Source of the DNA: Planctomycetaceae bacterium
Lineage (GTDB): Bacteria > Planctomycetota > Planctomycetia > Pirellulales > Thermoguttaceae
NCBI GenBank assembly: GCA_009776995.1
Contig: WRMR01000254.1
Location: 1-7,286 of the forward strand
Direction: 5' to 3'
Length of the DNA stretch: 7,286 nt
Shown here: positions 1 to 5,635 of the stretch, one piece after another
Layout of the letters: the number at the start of each line of letters is the position of its first letter
Position numbering within the stretch: the first letter of the stretch is position 1
Translations under genes and position numbers: made by a program
The notes under the pieces: model-generated
The model's input: only the letters and a program-made list of their open reading frames with translations
The model's database searches: none
What the model was told of the DNA's origin: nothing

Positions 1-108
1 ATGGTCAAGGACGGCTTGAGCTTGAAACGCTCGTCGTGTCGCTCCTGACAAAAGGTTCGCCGCATGTTTGATGGTATCGATGGTTTGTGTATCTGGTCTT
101 GGCAACAT
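1..108 (-). CDS. N-terminal 36 codons of an unidentified protein, possibly a transposase; continues beyond the left edge
   Basis: An open frame starts at ATG 108-106 and remains open to base 1. It is preceded by a Shine-Dalgarno sequence GGAGG at 118-114 with a 5-base spacer, which is the main reason for calling it. The peptide begins MLPRPDTQTIDTIKHAAN, and the rest (LLSGATRRAFQAQAVLDH) reads like the helical N-terminus of a DNA-binding protein. It loosely recalls the start of some DDE transposases of cyanobacteria and planctomycetes, in which a LSG..RR.F.A segment precedes a helix-turn-helix. That resemblance is from memory and weak, and no catalytic residue is visible. The stop codon of the 46-codon frame at 124-264 lies only 15 bases upstream, so the two could be co-translated. 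No inverted repeat marking an insertion-sequence end could be identified nearby. Confidence 0.5.
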   Translation of the reverse strand, partial: MLPRPDTQTIDTIKHAANLLSGATRRAFQAQAVLDH

Positions 109-113
109 AAATT

Positions 114-118
114 CCTCC
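114..118 (-). promoter_or_regulatory. Shine-Dalgarno site of the edge gene
   Basis: GGAGG on the minus strand lies 5 bases before ATG 108. This good match decides the start of the partial gene at the left edge. Confidence 0.6.
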
Positions 119-123
119 GTGAG

Positions 124-264
124 TCACAGGTGTGGATCACGAGGAAGTTTAACACGTTTACCAAATTCAACCAATGCCAATTCCCGTATTTCTTGCCGGT
201 TAATTTCTGCCGAAAGCCAAAGCAAACGTGAATGCCTTGCGACCGTGTTTGCCGCGTTTGCCAT
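124..264 (-). CDS. Hypothetical 46-residue protein or C-terminal remnant of a broken gene
   Basis: From ATG 264-262 to TGA 126-124 the minus strand encodes 46 residues with protein-like composition. It includes an amphipathic-looking segment with EINRQEIRELALVEFGKRV at about residues 20-38, and ends LPRDPHL. There is no convincing Shine-Dalgarno sequence before this ATG: the bases upstream are an A-run belonging to the repeat at 276-332. The frame stays open far upstream, through the repeat and beyond 500, so the codons here may be the surviving 3' part of a longer gene rather than an independent small gene. The next gene downstream starts 15 bases after the stop with its own good ribosome-binding site. 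No family was recognised and no function is proposed. Confidence 0.35.
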   Translation of the reverse strand: MANAANTVARHSRLLWLSAEINRQEIRELALVEFGKRVKLPRDPHL

Positions 265-275
265 TTTGATTTTTT

Positions 276-332
276 TTTCTCGCAGAGGACGCGGAGTTCG
301 CAGAGAACACCCTCTGCAGCCTCCGCGAGAAA
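276..332. repeat. Imperfect inverted repeat, copy 1 of a CTCGCAGAGG hairpin element
   Basis: The left arm at 276-296 (TTTCTCGCAGAGG...GCGGAG) and right arm at 312-332 (CTCTGC...CTCCGCGAGAAA) are reverse complements at 17 of 21 positions, around a 15-base loop. A related copy begins at 6808 and overlaps the start of mutY. Both share CTCGCAGAGG, GCAGAGAA and CCCTCTGC in the same order. It belongs in style to the CTCTGCG-rich dispersed intergenic repeats found in many bacterial genomes. Confidence 0.7.
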
Positions 333-340
333 TTTCGTTT

Positions 341-529
341 TCATCGTGTTCCGGCAAACGGCGAACAATGACTGGATGTGGCAAAGTGCGCAAAACAGTA
401 CGCGAATAAAAAACGCGTTCGTGTATTCGTGACCGTGATGTCCTCAGCGAAAAGTTTTCCGACCTCGCCGATGAACCGATCTTGAACATGCGGAAAACTT
501 TTGCTATAATTTTCCCTGATTGAGCCCAT
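341..529 (-). CDS. Hypothetical small protein (62 residues) with ideal ribosome-binding site; possibly truncated
   Basis: ATG 529-527 is preceded by a perfect AGGAGG at 542-537 with a 7-base spacer, the strongest ribosome-binding site in the window. The first 31 or so residues look like real protein (MGSIRENYSKSFPHVQDR, then FIGEVGKLFAEDI). From about base 437 downward the frame crosses repeat-like DNA (two TTCGTG units at 418-431 on the plus strand), and the translation becomes low-quality, rich in F, H, S and T, before TGA at 343-341. I infer that the 5' end is genuine and that the 3' half has been replaced by, or shifted into, intergenic repeat sequence. The original C-terminus may be what is left at 124-264. 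The promoter for the HzsA-like gene lies inside this frame on the opposite strand. No family was recognised. Confidence 0.4.
   Translation of the reverse strand: MGSIRENYSKSFPHVQDRFIGEVGKLFAEDITVTNTRTRFLFAYCFAHFATSSHCSPFAGTR
418..431. repeat. Short ATTCGTG-type tandem repeat fragment
   Basis: TTCGTG at 418-423 and ATTCGTG at 425-431 are two units of a motif that resembles a widespread class of dispersed intergenic repeats. The fragment lies inside the degraded 3' half of the small frame at 341-529. Confidence 0.35.
482..510 (+). promoter_or_regulatory. Sigma70-type promoter for the HzsA-like cytochrome gene
   Basis: A perfect -10 TATAAT at 505-510 is preceded by TG-C (extended -10). A -35 element TTGAAC at 482-487 matches the consensus at 4 of 6 bases, with an exact 17-base spacer. 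The predicted start of transcription is near 517, which gives a 5' leader of about 135 bases before ATG 653. The leader contains a small hairpin (GGTTGT 553-558, ACAACC 566-571), but no riboswitch could be recognised. Confidence 0.6.
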
Positions 530-552
530 GTGTTTTCCTCCTGAAAATGGTT

Positions 553-571
553 GGTTGTAATTGACACAACC
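553..571. promoter_or_regulatory. Small dyad in the leader of the HzsA-like gene
   Basis: GGTTGT and ACAACC form a perfect 6-bp inverted repeat around AATTGAC. It could be a leader hairpin for the rightward transcript, or an operator-like dyad just upstream of the minus-strand Shine-Dalgarno at 537-542. Either role is speculative. Confidence 0.25.
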
Positions 572-640
572 TTGTTACCAGAAAAACCTTGGGCTTGTCC
601 ATACCAATTTTTAACGCGGGAACCTTTCTTGGGAACTACT

Positions 641-644
641 GGAG
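641..644 (+). promoter_or_regulatory. Shine-Dalgarno site deciding the start of the HzsA-like gene
   Basis: GGAG at 641-644 lies 8 bases before ATG 653. The frame is open further upstream, but the product starting at 653 begins with a signal peptide, so this site marks the start used here. Confidence 0.55.
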
Positions 645-652
645 ATACAACC

Positions 653-3600
653 ATGAACGTCAAAACCGCCCTTGCTGTGATTTTGTTTGCATGCTTTCCG
701 CTCCTGGCGGTCGGGCAGGAAAAAACGCTGGAACTTGAGCCGGACGTCCTCTTTTGTATCGGTTGGCCGGATGGCTTCTGCGACGAACTGGCACTTGCCA
801 AAACCGGTGGTTATACGGCGTATCCCCGTCAATTCCCGTCCGGAAAAATTGAATACGTGGTCGGCAGAAGCAAGCCGGAAGCTGATTGGCCGTTCGTTCA
901 TCCCGCACCGATGGACCAGTATTGGGCCAAGGGCGATCCGATTCACCCGTTCACGATCAAATTCGACGCCAAGCCAAATTCGGAGCCACTCACTTTCGTC
1001 ATCGGCTACCTTGGGACGCTGGACGACCGGATGTCACAGACCGAAGTGACCGTCAATGGCAGCACGTTGCCGACACAGCTTCCCCGACCGGTCGGACATG
1101 GCGATGTTGTTTTCAATCCGACGCGTCGCGGTAACCCCGGTTCCATGCGGTTTACGATTCCCGCCAATGTGCTCAGGGACGGAGCCAATGAGATCACCAT
1201 TCGGCTCCTCGACAAGAGCTGGATTCTTTACGATTACGTTGCCCTGCGGAAGGAAAACAAGTCGCTCGCCAACCGGGACCGGCCGGAAGCCAATCTCCTG
1301 ACGTTATTCCGTGACGGTCCGATGAGTGACGTGCAAAAAATCGTCTTTGCCGTGCGCCCCTTTGGCCGCGACGGACACTGGTACGCAAATTTCGGTTACT
1401 ATGCCGATGATGAGAATCGCTTGCCGTTCCCGAACAAGGGCGGCAAACTCTGTATCCTTGACCTCGACACGAAGGAAGTTCAAACGCTGCTTGATGATCC
1501 CGAAGGAGCCGTCCGTGACCCAATGGTGCATTACGACGCGGAAAAAATCCTCTTTTCGTACCGTCCCGGCAATTCAAAGTTTTATCACTTGTACGAGATC
1601 AACATTGACGGCAACGGGTTGCGGCAAATCACCAACGATGATTTCGATGATATTGAGCCGACTTATCTTCCCAACGGTGATATTGTGTTCGTGTCCAGTC
1701 GGGCACAGCGTTGGGTTCAGTGTTGGTTGACGCCGGTTGCCACGATGCACCGCTGTGATGCGAACGGCGACAACATCAAAGCTATTTCATGTAACGTTGA
1801 ACATGACAACACGCCGTGGGTGTTGCCGAACGGCCAGGTGATTTATACCCGATGGGAATACGTTGATCGCAGTCAGGTGCATTACCACCATCTTTGGATT
1901 GCAAATCCCGACGGCATCCGGCAGACGGTGTTGTATGGAAACATGCACCCCGGCACCACGATGATCGACGCCAAATCAATTCCCGGCAGCGACAAAATCG
2001 TCGTTTCGTTCTCACCGGGACACGGGCAACGAGAACATGCCGGCGTGGTCACCGTTGTTGACTTGCGGCTCGGTCCGGACGACCAATCGGCGGCAAAGGC
2101 AATCAGCCGTCATGCCAACCACCGTGACCCGTGGGCGTTTTCCGAAACGGCGTTCCTGGCCGCCGATGACGCCAGGATGATGCTCATCGATGAATTCGGC
2201 AATGAACAGACGATTTATCAACTTGCCGACAGCGAGCAACAACTCGGCCTGAAACTGCACGAACCGCGTCCGATCATCAAGCGCGAACGCGAACGTATCA
2301 TTCCCGAACAGGTCGATTGGGCGAAAGCAACCGGCGAACTGACTCTGCTCAACGTCTATGACGGTCGCAACATGGCCGGCGTTCCGCACGGCTCGATCAA
2401 GAAACTTCTCGTCCTCGAAACGTTGCCGAAACCGATCAACTTCACCGGCGGCATGGAACCGCTGACCTACGGTGGTTCATTCACGCTGGAACGCATCGTC
2501 GGCACGATTCCTGTCGAAGAGGACGGCTCCGCGTTTATGGAACTGCCCGCTTTGCGAAGCTTCTTCTTTGTTGCCCTGGATGAAAACGACATGTCCATCA
2601 AGCGGATGCAGAGTTTCCTGAATGTGATGCCCGGCGAATCGACGACTTGCATCGGCTGTCACGAAAACCGTACCGCCACGCCGATAGCGGCACCGACAAC
2701 GGCTCTTGCAACTCGCCTGCCGCCGAGCAAGCCGATTTCCTACGCGGGAATTCCCGACGTGATTGACTATCCCCGTGATGTGCAACCTGTCTGGGACCGG
2801 AATTGTGTTTCGTGTCATAATCCCGATAAACGCGAAGGGCATTTCAACTTGTCCGGCCATAGAGGACCAATGTACTCAATCAGTTATTCCAATATCATGA
2901 CCGGCACACATAGTGCTTTGGAAAATGAGCATTACGGTCAGGAGACGTTAGTTGCGGACGGCAGAAACAGACCGCTGGGGAATTATCCACCGCGAACTCT
3001 CGGAAGCAGTGCCAGTGCGCTGTACACAAAATATTGCCGGAAAGAGCATTATGGCGTTGAACTTTCAGAACGTGAAAAGACGCTGGTTCGTCTTTGGATT
3101 GAGACGGGTGCAACTTATCCTGGCACTTACGCCGGATTGGGCAGCGGCATGTTGGGCGGTTATGCCGAGAACGCCCTGGATCGCTCCGATTTGGAATGGG
3201 AAGAAACAAAAGCGATGCAGGAGGCGATGAAAAATCGTTGCTGTTCCTGTCATACTGACGACACGCAGTTGCCACTTTCTGTTTCGGACGAAATCCGGCA
3301 TACCTGGTGGGTTTATCCAAACGATCCCAATGACAGCCGCCGGAAATATTCACGGCATCTGCATTTCGATTTGACAAAACCGGAAAAGTCCGCCTTGTTA
3401 CTCGCCCCGTTGTCCCAAGAGGCCGGCGGTTACGGTTTATGTAACTTTCCTTCCTTCACGGAGGGAGATTCATTGGTCCCCGTCATTCCTGATACAAACG
3501 ATGAAACCTACAAAACAATCCTGGTCGGTATTGAGCGAGCAAAGACGAAGCTCGACGAAATCAAGCGTTTTGACATGCCGGACTTCGTGCCGAGGCCGCA

Positions 3601-3727
3601 ATATGTCCGGGAAATGAAGAAGTACGGCATTCTCTCAATGGAGGCCGACCCGAATCAGGTGTTCGATATCTATCAACTGGAACAGGATTATTGGAAGTCG
3701 CTCTGGTATCAACCCATTGGATTTTAG
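653..3727 (+). CDS. Exported HzsA-related multihaem c-type cytochrome with N-terminal carbohydrate-binding-like domain and beta-propeller
   Basis: The product has 1024 residues from ATG 653. Residues 1-21 form a signal peptide (N-terminal Lys, hydrophobic core, probable cleavage at AVG|QE). Residues of about 25-205 resemble the beta-sandwich associated with family 4 polysaccharide lyases (FCIGWPDG near the start, LYDYVALRK at the end). About 225-530 is a TolB/PD40-like beta-propeller, with repeats such as DDIEPTYLPNGDIVFVSSR. About 535-685 matches the middle domain of the hydrazine synthase alpha subunit (GTIPVEEDGSAFMELPA, then ALDENDMSIKRMQSF) and ends in haem motif CIGCH at 666-670. Further haem motifs are CVSCH at 718-722 and CCSCH at 863-867. 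The protein is therefore expected outside the cytoplasmic membrane with three covalent haems. The substrate is unknown. Hydrazine synthase beta and gamma genes are absent here, so hydrazine synthesis is not implied. The gene appears monocistronic and converges on hisD. Confidence 0.85.
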   Translation: MNVKTALAVILFACFPLLAVGQEKTLELEPDVLFCIGWPDGFCDELALAKTGGYTAYPRQFPSGKIEYVVGRSKPEADWPFVHPAPMDQYWAKGDPIHPFTIKFDAKPNSEPLTFVIGYLGTLDDRMSQTEVTVNGSTLPTQLPRPVGHGDVVFNPTRRGNPGSMRFTIPANVLRDGANEITIRLLDKSWILYDYVALRKENKSLANRDRPEANLLTLFRDGPMSDVQKIVFAVRPFGRDGHWYANFGYYADDENRLPFPNKGGKLCILDLDTKEVQTLLDDPEGAVRDPMVHYDAEKILFSYRPGNSKFYHLYEINIDGNGLRQITNDDFDDIEPTYLPNGDIVFVSSRAQRWVQCWLTPVATMHRCDANGDNIKAISCNVEHDNTPWVLPNGQVIYTRWEYVDRSQVHYHHLWIANPDGIRQTVLYGNMHPGTTMIDAKSIPGSDKIVVSFSPGHGQREHAGVVTVVDLRLGPDDQSAAKAISRHANHRDPWAFSETAFLAADDARMMLIDEFGNEQTIYQLADSEQQLGLKLHEPRPIIKRERERIIPEQVDWAKATGELTLLNVYDGRNMAGVPHGSIKKLLVLETLPKPINFTGGMEPLTYGGSFTLERIVGTIPVEEDGSAFMELPALRSFFFVALDENDMSIKRMQSFLNVMPGESTTCIGCHENRTATPIAAPTTALATRLPPSKPISYAGIPDVIDYPRDVQPVWDRNCVSCHNPDKREGHFNLSGHRGPMYSISYSNIMTGTHSALENEHYGQETLVADGRNRPLGNYPPRTLGSSASALYTKYCRKEHYGVELSEREKTLVRLWIETGATYPGTYAGLGSGMLGGYAENALDRSDLEWEETKAMQEAMKNRCCSCHTDDTQLPLSVSDEIRHTWWVYPNDPNDSRRKYSRHLHFDLTKPEKSALLLAPLSQEAGGYGLCNFPSFTEGDSLVPVIPDTNDETYKTILVGIERAKTKLDEIKRFDMPDFVPRPQYVREMKKYGILSMEADPNQVFDIYQLEQDYWKSLWYQPIGF

Positions 3728-3748
3728 TGCGACTGCAAAACCTCATCC

Positions 3749-3801
3749 GCAATGACGGGATTTGCAGAATAACACAAAATTTCCATGATTCCCGTCATTG
3801 C
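3749..3801. terminator. Perfect inverted repeat between convergent genes, possible bidirectional transcription stop
   Basis: GCAATGACGGGA at 3749-3760 and TCCCGTCATTGC at 3790-3801 are exact reverse complements (12 bp) around a 29-base spacer. The repeat sits in the 100-base gap between two converging stop codons, a natural place for a shared terminator. There is no good T-run directly after either arm, so intrinsic termination is uncertain. The same motif recurs at 6938-6950, so the arms are copies of a dispersed repeat. Confidence 0.45.
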
Positions 3802-3827
3802 ACTGCGTTTATTCCGGTTTGCGTTTT

Positions 3828-5189
3828 TTATGATCCCCCCAACCGAACATTGACACTTTCACGATGGGCGGTGAGTCCCTCTTTCGTGGCGAGTCGGCGG
3901 ATGTCGTCGGCCATGGCGGCCAGTCCGGTTTTGTCGAAGTACAGAATGCTGTTGGCACGGAGAAAATCGTTGCAGGTCAGCCCGGAAGCGAATCGGGCCG
4001 TGCCGCTGGTCGGCAGGACGTGCGAGGGACCCGCTGCGTAATCGCCGACTGCGACGGGCGTGTCATTCCCAAGGAAAATCGCACCCGCACAGGAAATGCG
4101 GTTGGCCAGTGCTTCGGCATTTCGCGTTGCGATGTGCAAATGCTCCGGCGCAATCGTGTCGGTAATCGCACAGGCTTCTTCGGCGTCGCGGGTTAAGATG
4201 ACGGCTCCAAATTCTTCGAGCGACTGCCGCGCCAGTTCCCCGCGTTCGACGACGGCAAGCTGTTTTTCAATGACCGCAACCGCCTTTTCGAGTGCCGGTT
4301 TGTCCCAACCGATCAGAATACTGGCACCCGGCGCGTGTTCGGCCTGGGCCAGCATGTCGAAGGCCGTGTAATCGGCTTCGGTCGTGCCATCGACGATGAC
4401 TACCACTTCGCTGGGTCCAGCGATGGAGTCAATATCGACTTCGCCATACACGAATTTCTTGGCCAGCGCGACGAACAAATTGCCCGGACCGACAATCTTG
4501 TCAACTCTTGGAACGCCATGCACACCGTAAGCAAGTGCCGCGACGCCCTGGGCACCGCCCATGCGATAGACTTCGGTGATGCCGAGTTCCCAACAGGTGG
4601 CGAGCAGATCGGGGTTGTTCGAGCCAAATTTCGTCGGTGGGGCCATGACAGCCAATTCAACAACGCCCGCCACCTGGGCAGGCACGGCGGTCATCAACAC
4701 GGACGAGGGATAAGCCGCCGCACCACCCGGCACGCAAATTCCAACACGCTTGAGCGGACGGTAACGCTCGGCCAGATAACCACCCGATCGTTCGATACGC
4801 ACGTCTTTGTGCAAAATAGCCGTCTGAAATTCGCGGATGTTCTCACGGATGTTGCGGAGCGTCTGCAAAAAGGCGACATCCGCCTGTCGGTGGGCGGCAA
4901 TCAGTTCCGCTTCGCTGACGCGGAGCGTTTCAGGCATGACGTCCGCGCCGTCGATGCGTTTGTTGTAATCAAGCAGGGCGGCCAAGCCCTTTGTGTCAAT
5001 ATCACGGCAGATGCGTTCGACGGTTTGTTGCGGCGTGAGTGCCTCGCCGAAAATTTCCAATGTCCGTTGCCGCCCGGCGGGACTGACGATATCACCACGC
5101 GGCGAGAGTTTCCGCCGCAGTTCGGCCATTTTCGCGTCCACTTCATCGTCGCGACTGTCAATCCAGGTGATTGCTAATGGGTGAGTCAT
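3828..5189 (-). CDS. hisD: Histidinol dehydrogenase
   Basis: This cytoplasmic enzyme oxidises L-histidinol to L-histidine in two NAD-dependent steps, the last reactions of histidine synthesis. The product has 453 residues from ATG 5189, close to the usual family length. The family signature is clear (VDIDSIAGPSEVVVIVD, about 251-267). The catalytic Glu-His pair is E349-H350 in IAPEHLHIATRN. The expected zinc ligands are all present: Q282 and H285 in AQAEHAP, D383 in VGDYAAGPSH and H442 in LTAHRE. The frame is open upstream to TTG 5270, but that stretch contains the predicted -10 element and does not look like HisD, so the start at 5189 is preferred although no Shine-Dalgarno is visible. No other his gene is nearby, so hisD is separate from any histidine operon within this window. 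Its 3' end converges on the cytochrome gene. Confidence 0.95.
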   Translation of the reverse strand: MTHPLAITWIDSRDDEVDAKMAELRRKLSPRGDIVSPAGRQRTLEIFGEALTPQQTVERICRDIDTKGLAALLDYNKRIDGADVMPETLRVSEAELIAAHRQADVAFLQTLRNIRENIREFQTAILHKDVRIERSGGYLAERYRPLKRVGICVPGGAAAYPSSVLMTAVPAQVAGVVELAVMAPPTKFGSNNPDLLATCWELGITEVYRMGGAQGVAALAYGVHGVPRVDKIVGPGNLFVALAKKFVYGEVDIDSIAGPSEVVVIVDGTTEADYTAFDMLAQAEHAPGASILIGWDKPALEKAVAVIEKQLAVVERGELARQSLEEFGAVILTRDAEEACAITDTIAPEHLHIATRNAEALANRISCAGAIFLGNDTPVAVGDYAAGPSHVLPTSGTARFASGLTCNDFLRANSILYFDKTGLAAMADDIRRLATKEGLTAHRESVNVRLGGS

Positions 5190-5260
5190 GGGAGTGCCAG
5201 GAGTTGGGATGTCCGGTGTGTCAATCGCGGCGGCCACGCCGTGACCGACGAATGAATTGT

Positions 5261-5270
5261 AGTATACCAA
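5261..5270 (-). promoter_or_regulatory. Extended -10 promoter element of hisD
   Basis: On the minus strand TATACT (5266-5261) matches TATAAT at 5 of 6 bases and is preceded by TGG, giving an extended -10. The -35 region is weak (TTGTGG at a 19-base spacing). Transcription would start near 5254, about 65 bases before ATG 5189, which supports that start codon. Confidence 0.45.
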
Positions 5271-5309
5271 AAAACACGATCAACGCCACAAGGCACGAAG
5301 ATGTTTCGC

Positions 5310-5328
5310 CCCGGTTCCTGAAACCGGG
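5310..5328. repeat. GC-rich stem-loop
   Basis: CCCGGTT (5310-5316) and AACCGGG (5322-5328) form a perfect 7-bp stem with loop CCTGA. No T-run follows on either strand, so it is not a typical terminator. It lies upstream of the hisD promoter, and its role is unknown. Confidence 0.5.
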
Positions 5329-5400
5329 AAGATAGTAGGCTCCTGCCGTGATCTCCGTTAGTTGCGTCACCCTGTGACACAGTTGGCATCTTTCAGCCAA

Positions 5401-5415
5401 GGATTTTCACGGATG
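5401..5415. repeat. Dispersed repeat GGATTTTCACRGAT, copy 1
   Basis: GGATTTTCACGGATG here matches a copy at 5572 (GGATTTTCACAGATT) and one on the opposite strand at 6907-6924 (reads CACGGATTTTCACAGATG). All copies lie at or between gene ends. Confidence 0.5.
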
Positions 5416-5571
5416 TACCACGGGGTTTTTCTTGCGATTTTCTGAACACCAGACTTTTCGTAACATTTCCAACTTTGGTGGATTAATGACCAGGGCACGT
5501 CCGTAAATCACTTATCCAAATATGTATCGATCATCAATCATTCTTTGCATACAATTGACACTGATGAAGCG

Positions 5572-5635
5572 GGATTTTCACAGATTCATCTGTGCTGATC
5601 CGCTCGATCTGTTTCATGTGTCATCAGTGTGCCTT
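5572..5635. repeat. Dispersed repeat GGATTTTCACRGAT, copy 2, overlapping the end of mutY
   Basis: GGATTTTCACAGATT is followed by a perfect palindrome, CACAGAT (5579-5585) and ATCTGTG (5588-5594) around two bases. The mutY stop codon (5588-5586) lies at its centre. The following bases (GATCTGTTTCATGTGTCATC and neighbours) continue in the same ATCTGTG/CATGTG style and encode the last 15 or so residues of MutY. The outer boundary near 5635 is approximate. Confidence 0.5.

Larger units (their letters stand above)
5190..5585. other. Gene-free spacer between mutY and hisD
   Basis: These 396 bases contain no credible gene. They hold the hisD leader and promoter (5190-5275), a fragment resembling the dispersed CTTCGTGCCTTTGTGG repeat class (minus strand, about 5283-5303), a GC-rich hairpin at 5310-5328, and a GGATTTTCACGGATG repeat at 5401-5415. 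The A+T-rich part from about 5416 to 5565 shows no recognisable structure. The last bases belong to a second GGATTTTCAC repeat that runs into the end of mutY. Confidence 0.6.

Noticed and set aside
551..652. Upstream extension of the cytochrome frame (TTG at 551)
   Set aside because: The extra 34 residues would bury the signal peptide, and the extension lacks a ribosome-binding site, whereas ATG 653 has GGAG.
695..697. Lipoprotein cysteine (Cys14) in the cytochrome signal peptide
   Set aside because: The preceding residues LFA place Phe at the -2 position, a poor lipobox. A normal signal peptidase site at AVG|QE fits better.
2895..3377. Minus-strand open frame of 160 codons inside the cytochrome gene
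   Set aside because: It overlaps the region encoding the third haem motif of a well-supported gene, and its composition is not protein-like.
653..3727. Evidence of an anammox hydrazine synthase locus
   Set aside because: Only an alpha-like protein is present, with an added carbohydrate-binding-like domain and no beta or gamma subunit genes. HzsA-related proteins are also found in planctomycetes that are not anammox.
4335..5177. Long plus-strand open frame of 280 codons opposite hisD
   Set aside because: It lies wholly antisense to a complete hisD with all catalytic residues, and its translation has no recognisable domain. It is a codon-bias shadow.
5190..5270. N-terminal extension of HisD from TTG 5270
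   Set aside because: The stretch contains the likely -10 element, and its translation does not resemble HisD.
5579..5594. Palindrome CACAGATTCATCTGTG as a mutY terminator
   Set aside because: No T-run follows on the minus strand, and the palindrome is part of a dispersed repeat that includes the stop codon.
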